A stretch of DNA of 64,000 bases. It comes from Fodinibius sp. Rm-B-1B1-1 (lineage in GTDB: Bacteria > Bacteroidota > Rhodothermia > Balneolales > Balneolaceae). The stretch lies in contig NZ_JBCFYD010000002.1 of NCBI RefSeq assembly GCF_038594945.1, forward strand, positions 372,001 through 436,000, read 5' to 3'. Made by a program: the position numbers and the translations under genes. The notes below the pieces were generated by a model that was not told the origin of the DNA, did no database searches, and worked only from the letters and a program-made list of their open reading frames with translations. Positions 1-6,857 of this stretch are shown piece by piece (position 1 is the stretch's first letter; each line of letters begins with the position of its first letter).

Positions 1-1
1 T

Positions 2-649
2 AATATGAATTTGATCAAAGAGGGCATCCCCGAAGAAAAGATTCGTTTCGTAGGGAATATTATGATCGACACGCTCTTTAATATGCGGAAGCGGTCGGAT
101 GAGTCTACTATTTTAGGCGATCTGGGTATCAGCGAAAAAGGATATGTGCTGGTGACTTTGCACCGTCCGTCAAATGTAGATCAGAAGAAAACGCTGAGTA
201 ATTTTGTAGATATTTTGGAGGAAACTTCTAAAGAATTGCCGCTGGTGTGGCCCGTACATCCGCGATCTAAAAGCAATGCTGAAAAATTTGGGCTTTGGGA
301 TGAATTACAGGCCATTGATAACCTCCACTTATTGGAGCCGGTGGGGTATCTGGATAATGTGAACCTAATGAATAATGCCCGATTAGTACTGACCGATTCC
401 GGAGGTATACAGGAAGAAACTACAGCATTAGGTGTACCCTGTCTGACGGCCCGAGAAAACACCGAACGTCCTATTACCATTACTGAAGGGACAAATACCT
501 TGGTGGGCACCGATCCTGAGGTGATTTTAGATCATATTACAAAGCATTTGCAAAATGGTGTGGCCGGTGATAAGGATCTTCCGAAACCGTTGTATTGGGA
601 TGGTAATACGGCGAAGAGGATTGTTAAAGTGATTCTCGAAGTTAATTGA
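2..649 (+). CDS. wecB: UDP-N-acetylglucosamine 2-epimerase, C-terminal part
   Basis: The window opens inside this gene, so roughly the first 160 residues are missing. The visible 215 codons are the C-terminal half of a family that usually has 370-380 residues. The enzyme interconverts UDP-GlcNAc and UDP-ManNAc in the cytosol for surface polysaccharide synthesis. Visible family motifs are TLHRPSNVD, WPVHPR, TDSGGIQEE and the ENTERPITITEGTN block near the nucleotide site. The reading frame is open back to base 2, so the first visible ATG at 5 is not the start. A nucleotide-sugar dehydrogenase follows 526 bp downstream, consistent with a HexNAc/HexNAcA pathway. Its stop codon sits at the first unit of an 8-bp periodic repeat tract. 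The family is sure; the exact sugar is inferred. Confidence 0.93.
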   Translation, partial: NMNLIKEGIPEEKIRFVGNIMIDTLFNMRKRSDESTILGDLGISEKGYVLVTLHRPSNVDQKKTLSNFVDILEETSKELPLVWPVHPRSKSNAEKFGLWDELQAIDNLHLLEPVGYLDNVNLMNNARLVLTDSGGIQEETTALGVPCLTARENTERPITITEGTNTLVGTDPEVILDHITKHLQNGVAGDKDLPKPLYWDGNTAKRIVKVILEVN

Positions 650-690
650 GTTATTAGGTGACTGAGTTACTAAGTCATTGAAGGGCAAAG
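648..690 (+). repeat. 8-bp periodic tract (family A), copy after wecB
   Basis: Consecutive degenerate 8-mers of the form GTGAYTRR/GTKACAAA start at the wecB stop codon. The same tract recurs at many other intergenic sites in the first 15 kb. Confidence 0.75.
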
Positions 691-1175
691 AATGATTGAC
701 GGTTGACGGTGGACCGATGACCGTTTTAATGTTGAAGGTTGAATTAGTTACTTCGCTTTAATCAGGAGTTACTCCTTTTCCTGCTCGCAGGGAAGGGAGA
801 TAGAGGGATGGGTCGAAAGCAATCATTGAGTGATAATGATACAAAGTGTGTTGTTCATTTCTGTAAAGGCGGTAAGAAAATCAGATAGCCAGTAATAAAA
901 GGGTTAATGAAGCTTCTCTTTTAGGATGAAAACATAGCGTAGCGGAATCTCAGAATCTCTGGCTAATTGTTTAAAAATGGTTGTATGATGAATTCCTAAG
1001 ATTCTACGTACACCTACGCCTAAGTTAGTTCTTAGGTGTACTTTGCGAGCTTAATGGTTGGAGATCCCTCCATGCTGGTCGGGATGATACAACGTTTAAT
1101 TAACTCTTTTACTTACAACACGAAGGCCTTATATTCAGCCTTTCCAAAATTTTAGATTGTTAAATAATATCAGAA
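650..1175. other. Intergenic mosaic, wecB to nucleotide-sugar dehydrogenase
   Basis: This 526-bp gap has no credible gene. In order it holds the family A tract, a GACGGTTGACGG-type block (about 699-730), a 30-nt hairpin module (771-800), an inverted repeat with perfect arms GTACACCT (1008-1015) and AGGTGTAC (1034-1041), and a reverse-oriented GGAGATCCC...GGGATGATAC block (about 1060-1090). The promoter of the dehydrogenase should lie in the last 90 bp, but I see no clear TAnnTTTG element. Confidence 0.6.
771..800. repeat. 30-nt hairpin module (family B), copy 1
   Basis: Arms of the ACTCCTTTTCCTGC/GCAGGGAAGGGAGA type fold on each other and are followed by a conserved tail GAGGGATGGGTCGA. Three further copies occur at 2719, 4795 and 6744. 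This is the most divergent copy. Confidence 0.75.
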
Positions 1176-2504
1176 ATGCTTCAAGAGCTTTTGGGTAAAA
1201 TTGAGAACAAAGAATACACCGTCGGCATTGTAGGATTGGGATATGTGGGATTACCCTTGATGTGGACGTTCCATAGCAATAACATGCCGGTGTTGGGTTT
1301 CGATATTGATACCGATAAAATTGAGAGTATCGAGCAGGGTAAGCCCTATATAAAGCATCTCGGGCAAGAGATGATGCAGAAACTTTCTGATAGTGAAAAA
1401 TGTGATGCCACTACAGATTTTAGTCGCATTCCCGAAGTAGATGCCCTGTTGCTCTGTGTGCCAACTCCACTTGATCATCACCGTGAGCCTGATATGCAGT
1501 ATGTGGAAAAAACGTGTCTGACGGTTGGTGAGAATCTACGTAAAGGTCAGCTGGTGGTATTGGAATCGACTACTTATCCGGGTACTACCGAGGAACTGAT
1601 TATTCCCATATTGGAATCAAAGTCAGGGCTTACGGCAGGAGAAGATTTTTATGTGGCCTACAGCCCCGAGCGTGAAGATCCCGGCAATATCAATTTCGAT
1701 ACGGGTAGTATCCCCAAAGTAGTAGGGGGGCATACCCAAGAGGGGATAGATTTGGCCTGTGCCTTATACGATACCTCAATTGTAGAAACGGTTCCGGTAT
1801 CGGATACCAAAACAGCTGAAGCTGTAAAGATTACCGAAAATGTATTTCGGGCCGTTAATATTGCACTCGTCAATGAGCTGAAGGTCGTGTTTTCTGAAAT
1901 GGATATTGATGTCCATGAAGTATTGGATGCGGCAGATACCAAACCTTTTGGTTTCATGAAGTTTGTACCTGGACCGGGTCTCGGTGGGCATTGCATCCCC
2001 ATTGATCCCTTTTACCTGACTTGGAAAGCTCGTGAGTATGAAGAAAATACCCGCTTTATTGAGTTGGCGGGAGAAATTAATACTTCCATGCCGCAATATG
2101 TAATCGATCAAACATTGAAGGCTCTTAATGCGCATAAAAAACCATTAAATGATTCCGATATTCTTGTGTTGGGTTTGGCCTATAAACCCGATGTAGACGA
2201 TATGAGAGAGTCACCAACCTTTAAAATTTTGGATCTATTAGAAGAATATGAGGCCAATGTATCTTACTATGATCCGCATATTCCAGAGATAAAGCCAACT
2301 CGAGAACATGACGAGTGGACGGGAACTAAAAGTATCAGCTGGGATAAAAAAACAGTGGAAGGTTTCGATGCTGTTATCATTTCAACAGATCATTCGTGTG
2401 TTGACTATCAACAGTTAGCCGAGTGGAGCGATTGTATTATTGATAGCCGTAATGCGTTGAAAGGGATAGAGTCACAATCTGATATCCATTTTTGGAAAGC
2501 GTAG
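1176..2504 (+). CDS. Nucleotide-sugar 6-dehydrogenase (WecC/WbpA type)
   Basis: A 442-residue UDP-glucose/GDP-mannose dehydrogenase family enzyme. It oxidises a UDP-HexNAc (UDP-ManNAc or UDP-GlcNAc) to the uronic acid with two NAD+. The N-terminal Rossmann motif GIVGLGYVGLP is at about residues 18-28, the central YSPEREDPGN block is present, and the catalytic cysteine lies in GGHCIPIDPF (Cys273). The C-terminal domain has LGLAYKPDVDDMRESP. The wording YIKHL early in the protein and EREDPGN resemble WbpA (UDP-GlcNAc dehydrogenase) more than classical WecC, while the neighbouring WecB argues for UDP-ManNAc. I therefore leave the substrate open. It is complete with an ATG start; a small GGCAGC-GGA-GCTGCC hairpin lies 3 bp after the stop. 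Confidence 0.92.
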   Translation: MLQELLGKIENKEYTVGIVGLGYVGLPLMWTFHSNNMPVLGFDIDTDKIESIEQGKPYIKHLGQEMMQKLSDSEKCDATTDFSRIPEVDALLLCVPTPLDHHREPDMQYVEKTCLTVGENLRKGQLVVLESTTYPGTTEELIIPILESKSGLTAGEDFYVAYSPEREDPGNINFDTGSIPKVVGGHTQEGIDLACALYDTSIVETVPVSDTKTAEAVKITENVFRAVNIALVNELKVVFSEMDIDVHEVLDAADTKPFGFMKFVPGPGLGGHCIPIDPFYLTWKAREYEENTRFIELAGEINTSMPQYVIDQTLKALNAHKKPLNDSDILVLGLAYKPDVDDMRESPTFKILDLLEEYEANVSYYDPHIPEIKPTREHDEWTGTKSISWDKKTVEGFDAVIISTDHSCVDYQQLAEWSDCIIDSRNALKGIESQSDIHFWKA

Positions 2505-2591
2505 GAGGCAGCGGAGCTGCCGACGGATGACGGTTTAATTTTGAGTGTTGAATTGTGAATGATGAATTAAGCTCTTTTGGGCTTTTTATCT

Positions 2592-2616
2592 CGTTACGAC
2601 GCTTTGCGTTGTAACG
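2592..2616. repeat. 25-nt CGTTAC hairpin (family H), copy 1
   Basis: CGTTAC and GTAACG ends enclose ACGC...GCGT inner arms, giving a near-perfect 25-nt hairpin followed by AATG. Other copies lie at 10345 and 12146, with a degraded copy at 14824. Confidence 0.75.
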
Positions 2617-2718
2617 AATGTATCTAACACTGTGTAGTCGACGGGAGACGGAGGACGGCTTGGTGTTGAAGGTTAAATGCTAAATGTTGAATTAGTTACG
2701 TCGCTTTAATAAAGAGTT

Positions 2719-2748
2719 TCTCCTTTCCCTGTTTGTAGGGAAGGGAGA
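2719..2748. repeat. 30-nt hairpin module (family B), copy 2
   Basis: TCTCCTTTCCCT pairs with AGGGAAGGGAGA around a GTTTGT-type loop. It is followed by TCAAGAGGGATGGGTCGAGAG, preceded by AATAAAGAGTT, and directly followed by a family A tract. Confidence 0.8.
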
Positions 2749-2770
2749 TCAAGAGGGATGGGTCGAGAGC

Positions 2771-2895
2771 TGTGATTAGGTAATTAAGTTACTGAGTGAC
2801 AGAGAACAAAGAGTTAATTTTTAGGTATACAGTGTTAGGGTGTCGGCAGAGGACTATAAGCGGTGATTAGGTGACTAAGTGACAAGGAAATTAAG
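2771..2895 (+). repeat. Two family A tracts
   Basis: Two runs of the 8-bp period (2771-2813 and 2861-2895), each starting GTGATTAGGT and ending with ACAAAG/ACAAGG-like units, are separated by about 50 bp of unrelated sequence. Confidence 0.7.
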
Positions 2896-3130
2896 TTTTT
2901 CAGGCATTGACCGATAAGAGATGACGAAGTGCGGTTCAATAATGTGAGAAATTGGGGCAGTTTATAGGTAGGTTTTTAATTGCAATACTGGAAAAGGATT
3001 TTAGTAATTAATACGTAAATTTACATATATTGGGACGCTTTAGAATTGTAATTGTAATAATTCATTAAAACCATTACTTTTTCGAACAAAGCAAGTAGAG
3101 GCGTCATATGTCGAGAAAAATTAATAGTGT

Positions 3131-4369
3131 ATGGAACAAACGTTACTGTTGAATCACGGGATGAGCATAGGGCTGGTTGTTATTCTTTCTTATGTGATTT
3201 CCTACATTGCAATACCGATAATTACCCGGGCGGCAGAGGCCAAGCACCTTTTTGATCATCCGGATGAGGATCGGAAGTTACATTTGGAAGCGATTCCAAC
3301 GCTTGGTGGCATTGCTATATTTTTGGCTTTTTTACTAAGTTTTTCGGTAAGTCCATGGGCTGAAGGTTTTGAGGGCTATTCCTACCTGGTGGGCGCGTTG
3401 CTTATTTTATTTTTTACCGGACTGAAAGATGATTTGGTCGTTTTGTCGGCTAAGAAGAAATTGGCGGCCCAGCTTACGGCTGCCGGTTTGGTGATCTTTG
3501 GCAGCGGGGTCATTATTGACAATTTTCATGGAGTGTTTGGCTTGGCAGAAATCTCTTATTGGGTAGCGGTGCCAGTTACGTTTTTCACGGTGATTGTGGT
3601 TATTAATGCGGTGAATCTTATCGACGGTATTGATGGACTGGCGGGAGGCATTGGAGTTTTAGCTTCTGTAATATTCGGTTCTGCCTTTTTATATGCTGGT
3701 CAGGTGCCGATGGCGATGTTTTCGTTTTGCCTGGCAGGGGCGCTGTTAGGGTTTTTATACTACAACTTTAGTCCGGCTTCTATCTTTATGGGAGATACCG
3801 GCTCGATGTTGTTAGGGTTCCTGTTATCCATACAGGCTATAGAGTTTATTGCCCTTAGCGATATCCCCGCTTTTGCTAATGTCTTTGGCAGTTCTTCGGC
3901 CATACTTCCGGTGGCTATTTTAGCATTTCCTTTGTTTGATACAATCAGAGTTATTGTAAAACGCATGCGCAGGGGCAAGTCTATTTTTGAGCCGGGACAG
4001 GATCATGTGCATCATGAGTTGCTTCGTATGGGGTTTTCGCACAGGGATGCTACGTTATTGTTATACGGTAAAAGTTTGCTTTTAATAGGCATTGTTGGGC
4101 CGTTGGCGTGGTTGGGTGTTAATCCCAATGTTCTGCTTGGTGCGGTGCTTTTTTCGAGCCTGTTGATATTCCCTACAAATGGTTGGAAGCGGGCATTGAT
4201 TTCCCGTGTTTTTGGGTACAACTGGGTGGCCTTTCGCAGTCGAAAGTGGGGCATTGAGTTTGATCAGGATAAAATTAAGCCGCTTAATGGCAATGAGTCT
4301 GAGGAATCTTTTGAGCATGTGGATAAAGGAGAAGAGGCCCGGGAAGAAGCTGATAGTGTAGCGGTCTGA
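3131..4369 (+). CDS. Undecaprenyl-phosphate sugar-1-phosphate transferase (WecA/TagO/MraY family)
   Basis: A polytopic membrane enzyme of 412 residues that would load the first sugar-1-phosphate (commonly GlcNAc-1-P) onto undecaprenyl phosphate at the cytoplasmic face. Family landmarks are in order: GLKDDL (Asp100-101), NAVNLIDGIDGLAGG (from about residue 159), FMGDTGSM (about 219-226) and the HVHH cluster (292-295). About ten hydrophobic segments are visible, followed by a soluble acidic tail of about 45 residues, longer than in WecA of E. coli. The genomic setting among wecB-, Wzi- and SLBB-type genes supports a polysaccharide initiation role rather than peptidoglycan MraY. It is followed by a hairpin with a T run. 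Confidence 0.9.
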   Translation: MEQTLLLNHGMSIGLVVILSYVISYIAIPIITRAAEAKHLFDHPDEDRKLHLEAIPTLGGIAIFLAFLLSFSVSPWAEGFEGYSYLVGALLILFFTGLKDDLVVLSAKKKLAAQLTAAGLVIFGSGVIIDNFHGVFGLAEISYWVAVPVTFFTVIVVINAVNLIDGIDGLAGGIGVLASVIFGSAFLYAGQVPMAMFSFCLAGALLGFLYYNFSPASIFMGDTGSMLLGFLLSIQAIEFIALSDIPAFANVFGSSSAILPVAILAFPLFDTIRVIVKRMRRGKSIFEPGQDHVHHELLRMGFSHRDATLLLYGKSLLLIGIVGPLAWLGVNPNVLLGAVLFSSLLIFPTNGWKRALISRVFGYNWVAFRSRKWGIEFDQDKIKPLNGNESEESFEHVDKGEEAREEADSVAV

Positions 4370-4412
4370 TTTAGTATTAAGTAGAAGGTGTTAAGTATTA
4401 AGTTTAGTTTTG

Positions 4413-4440
4413 AGGCATGTCCGGCAGGGCGTGCCTTTTT
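4413..4440 (+). terminator. Probable rho-independent terminator
   Basis: AGGCATG pairs with CGTGCCT (one G-U) around a CCGGC-containing loop and is followed by TTTTT, 44 bp after the stop of the WecA-like gene. Confidence 0.65.
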
Positions 4441-4633
4441 AGTTTAGGGCAGTTACTGAGTAACAAAGATACAGAGCTTCAAAGCGAAGCTGACGGAGGA
4501 CCGATGACGGTTTAAAAGCAGTGAATGGTGATTAGGTGATTAAGTGACAAAGTTGCAAAGAGACAGGGTAACAAAGGACTGAGGACGGGTGACCGATGAC
4601 CGTCGGGAAGGTTGTAGGTTAACTTAAAAGCAG

Positions 4634-4684
4634 TGTCATCCTGCTGTGCCCCGTCATTCGGGGAACGGAGTGAAGGATCTCCAT
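4634..4684 (+). repeat. GTCATCC...GGATCTCC block (family D), copy 1
   Basis: GTCATCCTGC, an inner CCCCG..CGGGG hairpin and AAGGATCTCC, then a GGTTCGCGTAGG tail. The same head and tail recur at 12240, and a reverse copy of the head at about 1060. It resembles the widespread REP-like GTCATCCCGAGC...GGATCT intergenic repeats. Confidence 0.65.
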
Positions 4685-4794
4685 ATAGAGGTTCGCGTAG
4701 GGTTAAATGACTGACGACTGTTGACGGTTTGGTGTTATAGGTTGAAGGTTAGGTGTTGAATGTTTGTTGAGTCACGCGTTTGTAATAAAGAGTT

Positions 4795-4824
4795 TCTCCT
4801 TTCCCTACTTGTAGGGAAGGGAGA
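4795..4824. repeat. 30-nt hairpin module (family B), copy 3
   Basis: Same TCTCCTTTCCCT/AGGGAAGGGAGA stem as copies 2 and 4, followed by the GGGATGGGTCGAGA tail and then a family A tract. Confidence 0.8.
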
Positions 4825-4846
4825 TCAAGTGGGATGGGTCGAGAAC

Positions 4847-5060
4847 GGTGAATGGTGATTAGGTGATGAAGTGAATTAAGCAGGGTCGAATGTTTGATGA
4901 CTGGGGGTGTAAGCTTCCCCATTTTTCGGACCACTCAAAACCAGTGCTTCCTATGAAAGGCTCTGTGATTCAGAAAAGGCAGGTGAAAAACTTTGTCACT
5001 CTGCTACTTTGTAACTCTGTCACTCTTCAACCTCATTACCTAATAACTGAATTACTAGGC
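4847..5060. repeat. Inverted pair of family A tracts around about 105 bp
   Basis: A forward tract (4847-4882) and a long reverse tract (4987-5060, CTTTGTCACTCTGCTACTTT and on) face each other. The spacer has no recognisable gene. The layout matches that around the four-helix-bundle gene at 13.6 kb, with a different, shorter content. Confidence 0.65.
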
Positions 5061-5135
5061 TTTAAATTTATGTACTGCTGATTGATATCATTATATTTCT
5101 GTCCAAATATTTAATTATTAGATATTATCAAATAA

Positions 5136-6584
5136 GTGGGCGTATTCAAAAAGGGTTTTATTAGTTTTATTATTACAATAGGTTGTTTAGCTTGGATGCA
5201 AGTTCCGGGTTATGGGCAATCAAATTGGCAGTTGAATGGGCGGACAGTTGGGGCCGTAACCACCTCTGAAGATTTGCCATTTTGGTTTCATTCTAATAGA
5301 GCAGGGGAATATGATCCGTCCGGTTCAAATCTATTACTTGGTTTACGACTAGACAAAAAGTTAAGGAATTCCCGGTTTTTTGATTACGGAATCGGAACTA
5401 ATTTTGTGGGACGGGGATCTTTAAATTCTGATGTATTCTTTAATGAATTATATGCAGAGGCTAAAATTGGTATTCTTCATCTATACTCTGGTAAAAAAAA
5501 TTGGCAGGATGGCATATGGTCTTCTGAATTATCTCTAGGGTCAATGATATGGAGTGGTAATAGTGCGACCATGCCAAAAGTAATGGCTTTTATTCCGGAG
5601 TATACCTCGGTTCCCTTTACGAATGGTTGGATTGCTTTTCGGGGATACTGGGGACATGGTTGGTTTGGAAAAAACCGTTATGTAGAAGATACCTATCTAC
5701 ATGAAAAAGCATTATATGTACGGCTATTACAGGATAAATTTCCGGTCAATGGTCACCTTGGATTAATTCATAATGTACAGTGGGGAGGTACACATCCCAG
5801 ATTAGGAGATCTGCCAGATGGTACTGGAGACTATTGGCGTATTGTAACTGGTCGTGCTGGAGAATCAGGTACTTCGCCTGAGGGGGAAGTTCTTAATGCT
5901 CTTGGCAATACCTTAGGAGCTTATGAAGCTCGTTTAGACATATACCTGAATAACGTTGATCTTAAAGCATATCGGCAGTTTTTTATTGAGACAGGACCTA
6001 ATGTAAGATTTCGAAGTCCCTGGGATGGGCAGTGGGGTTTACAGGTTAATATTAAAGGGAAGACTTCAGGTTGGTTAAAAACATTTCTATGGGAGCATCT
6101 TAATACTAAGCGACAGAATGCCAAAAGTGGTGAAGCAATTGGGGCTGATAATTATTACAATAATTTTATTTATCAAAATGGTTGGACTTACAAAGATCGT
6201 ATTATAGGATCACCGTTAATTGGGTTGGGAACTGTTAATGAAAGAAAAAAAATTGTTAACAATATTATTGTAGCTCATCATTTTGGGTTTGAAGGAACCC
6301 CTCCAATCGGATTCGGTAACAATCTTATTGAATATCAACTTAAAGTAACTTACAGTCGAAATTATGGGTTAACGACCGATTGTAGTGGTGACTTTTGTGA
6401 TGAGGATGATCCAAATCCGTATAGAACCCCTCGCAGAGATCAGTGGTATTATCAGCTAGAGCTGGGACAACAGATAACACCGCGGTTCAAGGTAACGACG
6501 ACTTTTGGGCTGGATGTGGGAGAACTATCAGATGAATTTGGGGTGATGATTGGAGCTTCCTACTCGATTTATGGAAGTGATTAA
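5136..6584 (+). CDS. Capsule assembly Wzi-like outer-membrane protein
   Basis: A 482-residue exported protein. A GTG start at 5136 gives a good signal peptide (hydrophobic core about residues 7-22, probable cut after GYGQ). The rest is rich in aromatic, alternating strands such as LPFWFHSNRAGEYD, GIGTNFVGRG and WYYQLELGQQI, ending in a strand with a terminal aromatic region, as expected of an outer-membrane barrel. The pattern matches the Wzi-like capsule assembly family common in Bacteroidota, whose Proteobacterial member anchors capsule at the cell surface. Downstream on the other strand is the SLBB export protein, so both probably serve the same polysaccharide. No Shine-Dalgarno is obvious. 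The family call is from recognition of pattern, not from a search. Confidence 0.75.
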   Translation: MGVFKKGFISFIITIGCLAWMQVPGYGQSNWQLNGRTVGAVTTSEDLPFWFHSNRAGEYDPSGSNLLLGLRLDKKLRNSRFFDYGIGTNFVGRGSLNSDVFFNELYAEAKIGILHLYSGKKNWQDGIWSSELSLGSMIWSGNSATMPKVMAFIPEYTSVPFTNGWIAFRGYWGHGWFGKNRYVEDTYLHEKALYVRLLQDKFPVNGHLGLIHNVQWGGTHPRLGDLPDGTGDYWRIVTGRAGESGTSPEGEVLNALGNTLGAYEARLDIYLNNVDLKAYRQFFIETGPNVRFRSPWDGQWGLQVNIKGKTSGWLKTFLWEHLNTKRQNAKSGEAIGADNYYNNFIYQNGWTYKDRIIGSPLIGLGTVNERKKIVNNIIVAHHFGFEGTPPIGFGNNLIEYQLKVTYSRNYGLTTDCSGDFCDEDDPNPYRTPRRDQWYYQLELGQQITPRFKVTTTFGLDVGELSDEFGVMIGASYSIYGSD

Positions 6585-6857
6585 CAGTAGGGATAAGTCT
6601 TGATGAAGGAAGTTATTTCGATCTCAATGAGAGGTTTCGGATGTAATTTAAGATGGTTGATGGCGGTGGACAGTTAGGGATGTTAAAGTTTTAAGTGTTG
6701 GATCGTCAATGTTGAATTAGATACGATAACTTAACCAAGAGTTTCTCCTTTCCCTGCTTGTAGGGAAGGGAGATCAAGAGGGATGGGTTGAAAGAAAACC
6801 CACTGGAGAACAAACCAGATACTCTCCAATAGATTCATTAATGTCTTTGACCTGCGC
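6585..6857. other. Convergent gap with repeat modules
   Basis: This 273-bp gap lies between converging genes. It holds a GATGGCGGTGGACAG block, a GTTAAAGTTTTAAGTGTTGGAT block and the fourth 30-nt hairpin (6744-6773). No clear terminator with a T run is seen. Confidence 0.55.
6744..6773. repeat. 30-nt hairpin module (family B), copy 4
   Basis: TCTCCTTTCCCT...AGGGAAGGGAGA stem with loop GCTTGT, followed by TCAAGAGGGATGGGT. Nearly identical to copies 2 and 3. Confidence 0.8.

Larger units (their letters stand above)
2505..3130. other. Intergenic mosaic, 626 bp
   Basis: No gene is seen. The gap holds a GGCAGC/GCTGCC hairpin (2507-2521), a GACGGATGACGG block (about 2521), a 25-nt CGTTAC hairpin (2592-2616), a GACGGAGGACGG block (about 2639), the second 30-nt hairpin (2719-2748), and two family A tracts (about 2771-2813 and 2861-2895). 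The last 200 bp are AT-rich and repeat-free and should carry the promoter of the next gene. Confidence 0.6.
4370..5135. other. Intergenic mosaic, 766 bp
   Basis: The longest gap of the window. I see a terminator (4413-4440), family A tracts (4447-4482, 4521-4578, 4847-4882), GACGGAGGACCGATGACGG blocks (about 4490 and 4578), a GTCATCCTG...GGATCTCC block (4634-4684), the third 30-nt hairpin (4795-4824) and a reverse-oriented family A tract (4987-5060). A 63-codon frame at 4890-5081 resembles nothing known and its second half is repeat sequence, so I do not call it a gene. Confidence 0.6.

Noticed and set aside
4521-4578. Possible CRISPR-like regular repeat
   Set aside because: The period is only 8 bp, units are degenerate and there are no spacers or cas genes; it is a simple periodic tract.
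4890-5081. 63-codon open frame in the gap before the Wzi-like gene
   Set aside because: Its second half is the reverse family A repeat tract, and the first half resembles no protein.
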